DNA of 64,000 bases, from assembly GCF_001898175.1 (NCBI RefSeq), contig NZ_MKTH01000024.1, positions 253,463 to 317,462 of the forward strand, given 5' to 3'. This document shows positions 53,692 through 61,675 of the stretch, one piece after another. The position numbers were made by a program, and so were the translations under genes. Under the pieces are notes generated by a model. That model was not told the DNA's origin, did no database searches, and saw nothing but the letters and a program-made list of their open reading frames with translations. The stretch comes from Cellulomonas sp. 73-92. GTDB taxonomy: Bacteria > Actinomycetota > Actinomycetes > Actinomycetales > Cellulomonadaceae. Position 1 is the stretch's first letter, and the number at the start of each line of letters is the position of its first letter.

Positions 53692-54891
53692 GTGGCCGAC
53701 GTCGACGCCGTGACGCTCCTGACGGAGCTGGTGCGGATCAACGACGTCCTCAACTGGTCGCAGGACCGTGTCGAGACGCTGACGGACGCCGCCGATCGCA
53801 TCCGCAGGTTCGTCGGCGCGAAGCTGGCGCCGATCTTCCTGCTCGACCGCACCGGCACCAGGCTCGAGCTGGTCACTGACGACGCCCAGCGCCGCGTGCT
53901 GCAGGAGGGCTTCGGCACCATGCCGGCGGTGCAGCACCTGCGCTCGCCGTGGATCAACGCCGAGGAGTGGCCCGTCTCGGCGGCGGACCACCTCGACCAC
54001 GAGTCCTGGGCGATCCTGCCCGACGACTTCAAGGCCTGGTTCGGCACGTCGGGCATCGTGGTCTCGATCCACGCCGACGGCCGGCACCTGGGCGCCGTCC
54101 TGCTGGCCTTCGACGGGGACTTCCACCTGGACGACGACGTCCGTGCCTTCCTCGCCGTGGCCGGCCGCATCCTCGGCAACGCCCTGTACCGCTGGCAGTC
54201 CAGCGAGCGCGAGCAGGAGCTGGGGGCCCTGCAGGAGCGGCGGCGCCTCGGCGAGGAGCTGCACGTGGACCTGGCGCAGCAGACGGCGGCGCTCGGCCTC
54301 CAGGTGGAGGCCGTCCGGCTGGACGTCGAGACCGGCTCGGACCTCCTGGACGCGGACGTCGCCACGCTCCAGGCCTCCGTCGACAGCCTGCAGAAGAGCC
54401 TGCGCCACCAGATGCTGGGCCTGCGCGCGGACGCCGCGCTCGGCAGCGGCCGGCTCGTCGACGCGGTGCGCGAGCACCTGGACACCTTCCGCAGCCAGCT
54501 CGAGCTGCAGGCGCACTTCGTGTGCCGCGACCGAGCGGTCGTGGACCAGGTGCCCGTGACCGTCTCGGCACAGCTGCTGCGGGTGCTGCAGGAGTCGCTG
54601 TCCAACTGCCACCTGCACGCGGCGGCGACCGCGGTGACGGTCCGGCTGTTCGCGGCGAGCACCCGCGTCCGCATGGAGATCCAGGACAACGGCATCGGGT
54701 TCGACCCGGCCAGCGTCCCGGACTCGCGGCTGGGCCTGTGCATCATGCGCGAGCGCATGGCCCAGGTGGGCGGCACCCTCGCCATCACGTCGATGCCGGC
54801 CGGCGGCACGCTGGTGGCCGCGGAGGCGCCGTTGAACCCCGCGGGACGCACGGTGGGCGGCCCGGGCGTCAGCGTGCTCGAGAGGATCTGA
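53692..54891 (+). CDS. GAF-domain sensor histidine kinase (HisKA_3/NarX-DevS type)
   Basis: 399 residues from GTG 53692, read from a leaderless promoter. N-terminal GAF-like domain (about 15-165), a HisKA_3 helix with His191 (LGEELHVDLAQQTAAL) and a catalytic domain (QESLSNCHLHAAAT, IQDNGIGFDP, GLCIMRERMAQVGGTL). No membrane segment, so it senses a cytoplasmic signal. It is paired with the NarL-type regulator 4 bp downstream, and that is followed by the second fix operon, so it may govern electron-transfer genes under low oxygen or redox stress. Confidence 0.92.
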   Translation: MADVDAVTLLTELVRINDVLNWSQDRVETLTDAADRIRRFVGAKLAPIFLLDRTGTRLELVTDDAQRRVLQEGFGTMPAVQHLRSPWINAEEWPVSAADHLDHESWAILPDDFKAWFGTSGIVVSIHADGRHLGAVLLAFDGDFHLDDDVRAFLAVAGRILGNALYRWQSSEREQELGALQERRRLGEELHVDLAQQTAALGLQVEAVRLDVETGSDLLDADVATLQASVDSLQKSLRHQMLGLRADAALGSGRLVDAVREHLDTFRSQLELQAHFVCRDRAVVDQVPVTVSAQLLRVLQESLSNCHLHAAATAVTVRLFAASTRVRMEIQDNGIGFDPASVPDSRLGLCIMRERMAQVGGTLAITSMPAGGTLVAAEAPLNPAGRTVGGPGVSVLERI

Positions 54892-54895
54892 GCCG

Positions 54896-55552
54896 ATGGA
54901 GCCCACGAGCGTGCTCGTGGTCGACGACCACGAGCTGTTCCTCGACGGCCTGACCTCCCTCATCGGCAAGTGGCCCGACTTCGAGGTCGTCGCGACCGCG
55001 TCGGACGGCGCGACGGCGATCGAGCTGGCGCGCCGGCTGCGCCCGCAGCTGGTGCTCATGGACGTGCGGATGGAACCCATGGGCGGGGTCGAGGCCACCG
55101 CCCGCATCTGCGCCGAGGACCCGTCCGTCAAGGTCGTCATGCTGACGATGTCCAAGCTGGGCGAGGACGTGTACCAGGCGCTGCGCAGCGGCGCCGACGG
55201 CTACGTCATCAAGGACGAGCCGGCGCACCGGCTCCACGACTACCTGGCGGCCGTGATGCGCGGCGAGACCGCGCTGTCCAGCGCCCTGGCCGCCCAGGTG
55301 CTCGCGGAGTTCACGGGCGCGCCGATCGGACGTCACGGCGCGGAGCCACCGGCGGGCGACACCCTGACCGTGCGTGAGCTCGACGTGCTGCGGCTGCTGG
55401 TCGACGGCCTGTCCAACGAGGAGATCGCCCGCGACCTGCACCTGGGCGAGACCACCGTGAAGAAGCACCTGGGCCGCGTCATGGACAAGCTCCACATGCG
55501 CAACCGGGTCCAGGTCGCCGTCTACAGCGTCCGCAAGGGCATCGTCTCCTGA
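54896..55552 (+). CDS. NarL/FixJ-family response regulator
   Basis: 218 residues. Receiver domain with Asp56 (VLMDVRMEPMGG), then a LuxR-type helix-turn-helix (LTVRELDVLRLLVDGLSNEE, HLGETTVKKHLGRVMDKLHM). It starts 4 bp after the GAF kinase, so the two form one operon. It probably activates nearby genes; the fix operon begins 209 bp downstream on the same strand. Confidence 0.95.
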   Translation: MEPTSVLVVDDHELFLDGLTSLIGKWPDFEVVATASDGATAIELARRLRPQLVLMDVRMEPMGGVEATARICAEDPSVKVVMLTMSKLGEDVYQALRSGADGYVIKDEPAHRLHDYLAAVMRGETALSSALAAQVLAEFTGAPIGRHGAEPPAGDTLTVRELDVLRLLVDGLSNEEIARDLHLGETTVKKHLGRVMDKLHMRNRVQVAVYSVRKGIVS

Positions 55553-55567
55553 CCCGACGGTCCCCCG

Positions 55568-55611
55568 GCGACCGGTCGGCGCATACCCCCGAGGGGTAAC
55601 CGATCGGTCGC
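55568..55611. promoter_or_regulatory. CsoR/CstR-like box inside a larger imperfect palindrome before fixA2
   Basis: Core TACCCC-CGA-GGGGTA at 55584-55598, with the same architecture as 51318. It is flanked by outer arms GCGACCGGTCGG (55568-55579) and CCGATCGGTCGC (55600-55611), which are complementary at 11 of 12 positions. It sits after the response-regulator stop and about 150 bp before fixA2. It could be an operator, a terminator, or both. Confidence 0.55.
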
Positions 55612-55714
55612 GCAGGTCCGCCCGAACGATGCTGGTCCGCGCCGCCGCAGGGCGCCATCGTGGGTCCTGTCCGAGGGTGAGCGGGCGCCGCAGGCGCCGG
55701 TCGCCCCCGCCGCT

Positions 55715-55736
55715 CCGGGCGCCCTCGGGCGCCCGG
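55715..55736 (+). promoter_or_regulatory. Strong 5'-leader hairpin before fixA2
   Basis: CCGGGCGCCC-TC-GGGCGCCCGG: a perfect 10-bp stem ending 25 bp before ATG 55762 and just ahead of its ribosome site. Too close to the start to be followed by another promoter, so it should be in the fix mRNA leader; it may attenuate read-through or modulate translation. Confidence 0.5.
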
Positions 55737-55761
55737 TGAACGCCACGGGAGGAAGGCCGCG

Positions 55762-56493
55762 ATGCGGGTCGTCATCGTCTACAAGTGGGCACGGGATCCC
55801 GGTGCTGCCGCCGTCCGGGCCGACGGCAGCGTCGACTGGCGCGGCGCGAAGATGGCCGCGGGCGAGGACGACCCCGCCGCCCTGGCGGCCGCGCAGCGGA
55901 TCGCCACGGCGTCCGGCGGGGAGCTCGTCGGCCTGACCCTCGGCAGCGGCGACGCCAGCTGGGCGCTGGCCCGGGGCGTCCAGACCGCCTGCTCGGTCAC
56001 CGACGCGCCCGCCCTGGCGGACAACGCCGCGACAGCCGCGATCATCGCGGCCGCGGTGCGCCACATCGGCGACGTCGACGTGGTCGTCATCGGCGACGCC
56101 AAGCAGGACCCCGGCGTCGCCGTCGCGGTGGCGGGGCACCTGCGCTGGCCCGCGCTGGTCGCCGTCACGTCGGCGACGGCCGAGGACGGTCAGGTCCTGG
56201 CCACGCGCCGCACGCCGGAGGGCACCACGACGGTGCGGCTCGGCACGCCGGTGGTCGTGGGGGTCGCCGCCGAGGCCGACGTCGACCGTGTCCCGGGCAT
56301 GAAGGAGCTGCTCGCGGCCCGCAAGCGCCCTCTCACCACACTGACGCTGGCCCAGGTCGGCGCCACCGTGGGCGACGTCGAGAGCCGAGGCAGCGAGCTG
56401 CCGCCGCCGCGGGCGACGCACGTCTTCGAAGGGTCGCCGGAGCAGGTGGCCGGCCAGCTCGTCGCGGCGCTGCGTGCGGAGGGCGTGCTGTGA
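55762..56493 (+). CDS. fixA: FixA, electron-transfer flavoprotein beta subunit (cluster 2)
   Basis: 243 residues with GGGAGGAAGG upstream. ETF-beta features: VVIVYKWARDPGA, VVIGDAKQDPGVAVAVAGHL and VDRVPGMKELLAARKRPL. It forms the flavoprotein dimer with FixB2. It begins the fixA-fixB-flavoprotein-fixC-fixX operon. It is divergent in sequence from the cluster 1 FixA, so it is not a recent copy. Confidence 0.93.
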   Translation: MRVVIVYKWARDPGAAAVRADGSVDWRGAKMAAGEDDPAALAAAQRIATASGGELVGLTLGSGDASWALARGVQTACSVTDAPALADNAATAAIIAAAVRHIGDVDVVVIGDAKQDPGVAVAVAGHLRWPALVAVTSATAEDGQVLATRRTPEGTTTVRLGTPVVVGVAAEADVDRVPGMKELLAARKRPLTTLTLAQVGATVGDVESRGSELPPPRATHVFEGSPEQVAGQLVAALRAEGVL

Positions 56494-57449
56494 GCGCCAC
56501 GACGGACGACCGGACGACGAGAGGGACGGCGGGGCCGATGGGCGGGGTCTGGATCGTCGTGGCCGACGAGGCCTGGCCGGCGGCGCTCGAGGTCGCCCGG
56601 GCCTCCGGGGGCACCGTCACCGCCGCCGTCGTCGGGCCGCAGCCGCTCGCGGACGCCGTGGCGGCCGCGGGGGTGCCGGTGGTGTGGGTGGAGCCCGCCC
56701 GGGACACCCCGGCCGAAGCGTACGCGGTGAACCTGGCCGCGCAGGTCGCGGCCGCGAGCCCGGACCTCCTGGTCAGCACGGGCGGACCCGCCGCGCGCAC
56801 CCTGCTCGGTGCGGCCGCCGCCGCGGCCGGGGCGAGCCTGGTCCCCGGCGTGCTCGCGGTGACCGACGGGCCGCGGTGGACCGTGCGGCGCGCCGTGCTC
56901 GGCGGCGAGGCGATCGAGACGCTGACCGCCCCCGCTCCCCTGGCCCTGATCCTGGCTGCCGACGAGGCCGCGGACCGGCCGGCCGCGACCGGCGTCGCGC
57001 CCGGCACGGTCGCCAAGGCCGACACGGCCGCCGCGGAGATGGTGGTGGCCGGCACCCAGCCGGCGCCGCCCGCCAGCGGCATCGTCGACGCGCGCACCGT
57101 CGTGTCCTTCGGCCGTGGCGTGCACGCCAAGGCCGACGTCGCCCTCGTCGAACGACTCGCTCAGGCCCTGGGCGCCGAGGTCGGCTGCTCGATGCCAGTC
57201 GCCGACGACCTCGGCTGGCTGGACCGGTCCCGCTACGTCGGGCGCTCCGGCCAGCACATCTCCCCCCGCCTCTACCTGGCGGTCGGGATCTCCGGAGCAC
57301 CCCAGCACCTGGAGGGCGTGCGCGGCGCCAAGGTCCTGGCCGCGATCAACAACGACCCCAAGGCCCGCATCTTCCGCCGCGCCGACTACGGCGCGGTCGG
57401 CGACCTGTACGAGGTGGTGCCGGCCCTCATCGCGGCACTGCAGCAGTGA
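56490..57449 (+). CDS. fixB: FixB, electron-transfer flavoprotein alpha subunit (cluster 2)
   Basis: 319 residues from GTG 56490, overlapping the fixA2 stop (GTGA). The FAD-binding C-terminus is typical (RSGQHISPRLYLAVGISG, NNDPKARIFRRADYGAVGDL). It receives electrons with FixA and hands them to the flavoprotein or FixC. The N-terminal tail is longer than in cluster 1. Confidence 0.93.
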   Translation: MSATTDDRTTRGTAGPMGGVWIVVADEAWPAALEVARASGGTVTAAVVGPQPLADAVAAAGVPVVWVEPARDTPAEAYAVNLAAQVAAASPDLLVSTGGPAARTLLGAAAAAAGASLVPGVLAVTDGPRWTVRRAVLGGEAIETLTAPAPLALILAADEAADRPAATGVAPGTVAKADTAAAEMVVAGTQPAPPASGIVDARTVVSFGRGVHAKADVALVERLAQALGAEVGCSMPVADDLGWLDRSRYVGRSGQHISPRLYLAVGISGAPQHLEGVRGAKVLAAINNDPKARIFRRADYGAVGDLYEVVPALIAALQQ

Positions 57450-57479
57450 CCCCGCAAGAGTCCACGTCAGGAGACCATC

Positions 57480-58955
57480 ATGAGTGAGCAGTTCGACTCC
57501 AGCTACGACGTCGTCGTCATCGGCGGTGGGGCGTCCGGGCTGTCGTGTGCGGTGCAGGCGGCCAAGGACGGCCTGACCTGCGCACTGCTGGAGAAGGAGG
57601 AGCACACCGGCGGCAGCTCGGCGTTCGCCGAGGGCCACGCGGCGTTCGAGTCCGACGAGCAGATCAAGCGCGGCATCACCGTCACCAAGACGCAGGCGTT
57701 CGACACCTACCTGGACTACTCCCACTGGCGGGCCGACCCCACCATCGTCAGCCGCTTCGTCGCGAACGCGGCCACCACCATCGTCAAGATGCGCGACGAG
57801 GAGGGTGCCGTCTACGAGGACGTCACCGTCACCGCGGTGGACCAGCCCGGCGAGCTCGTCACGTGGCACCTGCCCGAGGGCGAGGTGGCCCACCTCATCG
57901 AGCTCCTCGAGGCCGACGCCCGGCACCGCGGCGTCGACATCTTCCTGTCCACCACGGCCACGTCCGTGCTGCAGGACGCGACGGGCAAGGTCGTCGGCGT
58001 GGCGGCCAGGGACGCCGACGGCGAGCAGGTGCGGCTCGGCGCCAAGGCCGTGGTGATCGGCACCGGCGGTTACGCGGGCAACCCCGAGCTCATCGACAAG
58101 TACACGCGCTACGACCACCTGGGCGGCAAGCTCATCAACGTCGGCGGCCCCGGCAACACGGGCGACGGCCTGGGCATGGTGCTGGCGGCGGGCGGCACCG
58201 AGCACCCGTCCATCGGCACGCTGCTGCTGTTCCCGATCATGCGGGACAAGACCATCACCAGCCACACCAACGCCGCGGGCTTCCAGCCCTACTTCTGGGT
58301 GAACGCCCACGGGCGCCGGTTCACCGACGAGGTCATCGGCCTCAACTTCGGCAACGCGGGCGACGTCACGGCGGGGCTGCCGGGCTCGATGTTCTGGTCG
58401 GTCTTCGACACCGCGACCATCCGCCACCTGGTGGAGGACGGCAACGAGGTGGGCCTGGGCATCTACGTGCGCAACGGCGAGAAGCTCGTCAACCTGCCCA
58501 CCGAGATCGAGGCGGACGCGGCCGACGAGACCCGCACCAACGTGGTGAGCGCCGACACCGTCGAGGAGCTCGCCGTCAAGATGGGTGTGGACCCGACTGT
58601 GCTGCGCGCCGAGGTCGACGCCTACAACGCCGCCTGCGCCGCGGGCGAGGATACCCGGTTCCACAAGCCCGCCAAGTTCCTGCTGCCGGTCACCACCCCG
58701 CCCTTCTACGGCGTGAAGATGGAGACCGGGATCATGATCACGATGGGCGCGATCCGGATCGACGACCACATGCGCTGCCTGGACAAGGCCGGCGCGCCCA
58801 TCCCCGGCCTGTACTCGGTCGGCTGCGACGCCGGCGGGCTGTTCGGCGAGTCCTACAGCCTGCCGATCCCCGGCTCGGCCAACGGCTTCGCCCTGACCTC
58901 CGGCTGGCTCACCGCCGACGACATCGCCGAGCGGATCGAGGCCGGCGTCCTGTAG
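57480..58955 (+). CDS. FAD-dependent reductase (fumarate reductase/KstD-like flavoprotein)
   Basis: 491 residues with CAGGAG upstream. N-terminal FAD motif VVVIGGGASGLSCAVQAAKD, middle cap region with NAHGRRFTDEVIGLNFGNA, and the C-terminal GGLFGESYSLPIPGSANGFA. This is the FAD-binding-2 family (fumarate reductase flavoprotein, 3-ketosteroid dehydrogenase, urocanate reductase). It lacks a signal peptide and heme motifs, so it acts in the cytoplasm and must take electrons from a protein partner; the surrounding fix genes are the natural donors. The substrate is unknown. It replaces the acyl-CoA dehydrogenase seen in cluster 1. Confidence 0.9.
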   Translation: MSEQFDSSYDVVVIGGGASGLSCAVQAAKDGLTCALLEKEEHTGGSSAFAEGHAAFESDEQIKRGITVTKTQAFDTYLDYSHWRADPTIVSRFVANAATTIVKMRDEEGAVYEDVTVTAVDQPGELVTWHLPEGEVAHLIELLEADARHRGVDIFLSTTATSVLQDATGKVVGVAARDADGEQVRLGAKAVVIGTGGYAGNPELIDKYTRYDHLGGKLINVGGPGNTGDGLGMVLAAGGTEHPSIGTLLLFPIMRDKTITSHTNAAGFQPYFWVNAHGRRFTDEVIGLNFGNAGDVTAGLPGSMFWSVFDTATIRHLVEDGNEVGLGIYVRNGEKLVNLPTEIEADAADETRTNVVSADTVEELAVKMGVDPTVLRAEVDAYNAACAAGEDTRFHKPAKFLLPVTTPPFYGVKMETGIMITMGAIRIDDHMRCLDKAGAPIPGLYSVGCDAGGLFGESYSLPIPGSANGFALTSGWLTADDIAERIEAGVL

Positions 58956-58966
58956 CAGGCCTGGTC

Positions 58967-59008
58967 GTGGCCGGTCGTGGTCCCTTCCCGGGGGCCACGA
59001 CCGGCCAC
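58967..59008 (+). promoter_or_regulatory. Intercistronic hairpin between flavoprotein and fixC2
   Basis: GTGGCCGGTCGTGG (58967-58980) and its perfect complement (58995-59008) form a 14-bp stem; the 14-base loop can extend it by C-G pairs. It lies 12 bp after the flavoprotein stop. It could cap the upstream message or partly terminate it, giving less fixCX than fixAB-flavoprotein. Confidence 0.6.
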
Positions 59009-59028
59009 GTCCCCCGGGGAGGAGCGGC

Positions 59029-60330
59029 ATGAGTGGGTCCGGCGTCGATTTCGACGTCATCGTGGTCGGCGCCGGCGTCGCCGGTTGCGTCTGCGCGTAC
59101 CGGCTGGCGCAGGCCGGCCACGAGGTGGTGCTCCTCGAGCGAGGGGCCGAGCCGGGGGCGAAGAACCTGTCCGGCGGCGTCCTCTACTGCCGGGTCATGG
59201 AGCAGATGTTCCCCGGCTTCGTCGACCAGGCGCCGGTGGAGCGGCGCATCACGCGCAACGTGCTGAGCTTCCTCAACCCGACGTCGCACGTGAACGTCGA
59301 CTACTGGGACGACAGGCTGGCCGACCCCGTCAACGCGGTGAGCGTGCTGCGAGCGCGCCTCGATCCGTGGCTGGCCGCCCGGTGCGAGGAGGCCGGCGTC
59401 ACCGTGATGCCGGGGATCCGGGTCGACCGGCTCCTGGTCGAGGACGGCGTGGTGGTCGGGGTGCAGGCCGGCGACGACGCGCTGCGCGCCCACGTCGTCG
59501 TCGCCGCCGACGGGGTCAACTCCTTCCTCGCCCAGGGCGCCGGGATCCGCGCCGCGGAGCCGCCCGCCCACCTCGCCGTCGGGGTCAAGTCCGTCATCGG
59601 CCTGCCGCGCACGACGATCGAGGACCGGTTCCGGGTCAGCGGCGACGAGGGCGTGGCGTACGCCGTCGTCGGGGACTGCACCGACGGCGTGGCGGGGGGC
59701 GGCTTCCTCTACACCAACGCCGAGTCCGTGTCCGTCGGGGTGGTGCTGCGGCTGGACGACCTGGACGCGCGCGGCGCGTCCTCGTCGGACATCCACGACC
59801 GCTTCCTCGCGCACCCCGCCGTGGCGCCCCTGCTGGCGGGCGGCGAACCGCTGGAGTACGGCTGCCACCTCACCATCGAGGACGGCCCGGCGATGGTGGC
59901 GCACGACCTGGCGCGGCCCGGGCTGCTGCTCGTCGGGGACGCCGCCGGGTTCACCCTCAACACCGGCCTGACGGTGCGCGGCATGGACCTGGCGGCGGGA
60001 TCCGCCCTGGCCGCCGCCGCCACGGTCGAGGAGGCGCTCGAGGCCCGCGACGTGTCGCAGACGGCGATGGACCGCTACCGGACCCACCTGGCCGCCGGCT
60101 TCGTCCAGGCGGACATGACCACCTACGCCAAGGCGCCGGCGTTCCTCGACAACCCCCGGCTGTACCGCGACTACGGCCTGCTGCTGGCGGACGTGCTGCA
60201 CGGCGTCTACGACCTCGACCTCACCCCTCGCCGGCACCTGCTGCCGACGGCGCGTGCGGCGCTGAAGAAGACCGACCTCACGCTGACCCGGCTCGCCCGT
60301 GACGGCTGGGCGGCGGTGAGGGCGCTGTGA
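59029..60330 (+). CDS. fixC: FixC flavoprotein, ETF:quinone oxidoreductase family (cluster 2)
   Basis: 433 residues with GGGGAGGAG upstream. FAD motif VVGAGVAGCVCAYRL near residue 13, EPGAKNLSGGVLYCRVM, and C-terminal GFTLNTGLTVRGMDLAAGSA. It links FixAB to FixX and a quinone or other acceptor. It is close in design to the cluster 1 protein (same VEDRF and PGFVDQAPVERRITR segments), so the two Fix chains share ancestry. Confidence 0.93.
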   Translation: MSGSGVDFDVIVVGAGVAGCVCAYRLAQAGHEVVLLERGAEPGAKNLSGGVLYCRVMEQMFPGFVDQAPVERRITRNVLSFLNPTSHVNVDYWDDRLADPVNAVSVLRARLDPWLAARCEEAGVTVMPGIRVDRLLVEDGVVVGVQAGDDALRAHVVVAADGVNSFLAQGAGIRAAEPPAHLAVGVKSVIGLPRTTIEDRFRVSGDEGVAYAVVGDCTDGVAGGGFLYTNAESVSVGVVLRLDDLDARGASSSDIHDRFLAHPAVAPLLAGGEPLEYGCHLTIEDGPAMVAHDLARPGLLLVGDAAGFTLNTGLTVRGMDLAAGSALAAAATVEEALEARDVSQTAMDRYRTHLAAGFVQADMTTYAKAPAFLDNPRLYRDYGLLLADVLHGVYDLDLTPRRHLLPTARAALKKTDLTLTRLARDGWAAVRAL

Positions 60331-60338
60331 GGAGCACC

Positions 60339-60629
60339 ATGGTCGACCTGGGCGGCGTCCACGACCGGCTCGCGCGCAACTCGTTCACGCTCGACGAGGA
60401 GTGCAGCCACATCGAGGTGCACCAGGAGGAGGCGCGTCGCACCGGTGCCGGCGCCCTCCTGGTGAGGATCTGCCCGGCGCACGTGTACTCGCAGGAGCCC
60501 GACGGCTCGCTCGCGGTCGCGTACGCCGCGTGCCTCGAGTGCGGCACCTGCCGGGCGGTGGCGCCGCCCGGCACCCTGACCTGGCACTACCCGCGCGGCG
60601 GGTACGGGGTCACCTTCCGCGAGGGCTGA
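60339..60629 (+). CDS. fixX: FixX ferredoxin-like protein (cluster 2)
   Basis: 96 residues from ATG 60339, with AGGAGCACC upstream; a GTG at 60327 overlapping the fixC2 stop is also possible. It has CPAHVY, CLECGTC and the terminal WHYPRGGYGVTFREG. It is very similar to the cluster 1 FixX (same YAACLECGTC and PRGG blocks). It carries iron-sulfur clusters and passes electrons from FixC. It is the last gene of the operon. Confidence 0.92.
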   Translation: MVDLGGVHDRLARNSFTLDEECSHIEVHQEEARRTGAGALLVRICPAHVYSQEPDGSLAVAYAACLECGTCRAVAPPGTLTWHYPRGGYGVTFREG

Positions 60630-60784
60630 GCGGTGGCCGCGGCGCCAGCCACCGCCACGGTCCGGCCTCCGGCCGCGCCAGCCGGAAGACAGTGCCCGCG
60701 CGACCGCGCCGCCGCGCTCCTCTGCCTTGACGATGCCGGATATTGCCGTGCCGACCGCGAAGCATGCCGACGTTGGGGACGCGA

Positions 60785-61675
60785 TCAAGCTTGGTCGGCG
60801 GCGGCGACGAGATCGTCGTAGCTCGGTACGAAGTAGTACGACCCGGTGAGCGGAGTCGCGTAACGGGTGAGCGCATCGCGGTCACCGTCGAGGCCGGCCA
60901 TGCTGCGCAGCATCGCCTGCAAGGGACGTTGGGAGGCGCTGAAGCCGACGAACATCGTGCCGTGGTGGCTGAGGGTGCCGTAGGCGGTGTTGCGGCGGAA
61001 GATCTTCCCGTACTCGTCCTGGTCCGTGCGTGCCGCGTGCGAGGTCGAGGGACGATCGTTGAGCTCGACGCTGTCTGGCTTGGTGCGTCCGATGACTCGT
61101 TCCTGCTCCGCGTCCGGCAAGGCAGTCCAGGCGGCGTAGTTGTGCTCCCACCGCTGGACCAGGAGCACGGCTCCTCCTGAACCAGGCATCTGGTCGGCGA
61201 CGAGGACGAGGCCAGGCGCCTCGGCGGCAGTGGGATTCTCGGTTCCGTCGATGAACCCCGTGAGGTCGCGGTGGTGCTGGTAGGGCCAACCGTGCGTCTC
61301 GTCGGCCAGGGCGACGATGGTGCCGAGCTTGTCTGCGATGCCAGCCGCCACGTCAAACAGCCGGTCGCGCTCCGCCGCGGCCACCCAGGCGACCAGGTCG
61401 TGCTGCGTGGCCGGCATCGAGAACCCGTCGGGTCCCACGATCGGCTCGGTGAAGCTGGTCGTGCCGGCCGGCAAGGCGCCGGGCCGTGTGGCTGACCACA
61501 GCTCCGGGCGGAAGCCGATGACCAGGTTCACACCAGTCGTGGAATCGTGGGCCGTCGCGATGGCGGCAGCCGCGCTGACGACGCGGTCGGCATCGGCGAG
61601 GGACGTCCGGTCGAACTCCAGGTACGCGTGAGCGGCTGTGCCGACGGCAAAGAGCCCCACCTGTGCGTGTGTCAT
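60785..61675 (-). CDS. DyP-type heme peroxidase
   Basis: 296 residues, cytoplasmic YfeX-like subclass (no Tat signal). The distal GxxDG motif GFIDGTENP has catalytic Asp143; the proximal heme His is probably in STSHAART, followed by the Arg-bearing segment GKIFRRNTAYG. It oxidises substrates with hydrogen peroxide. No encapsulin gene is seen next to it in the window. The ribosome site is weak. Confidence 0.92.
   Translation of the reverse strand: MTHAQVGLFAVGTAAHAYLEFDRTSLADADRVVSAAAAIATAHDSTTGVNLVIGFRPELWSATRPGALPAGTTSFTEPIVGPDGFSMPATQHDLVAWVAAAERDRLFDVAAGIADKLGTIVALADETHGWPYQHHRDLTGFIDGTENPTAAEAPGLVLVADQMPGSGGAVLLVQRWEHNYAAWTALPDAEQERVIGRTKPDSVELNDRPSTSHAARTDQDEYGKIFRRNTAYGTLSHHGTMFVGFSASQRPLQAMLRSMAGLDGDRDALTRYATPLTGSYYFVPSYDDLVAAADQA

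Noticed and set aside
60785..61675. Encapsulin cargo system
   Set aside because: The DyP peroxidase has no encapsulin gene next to it and lacks an obvious C-terminal targeting tail.
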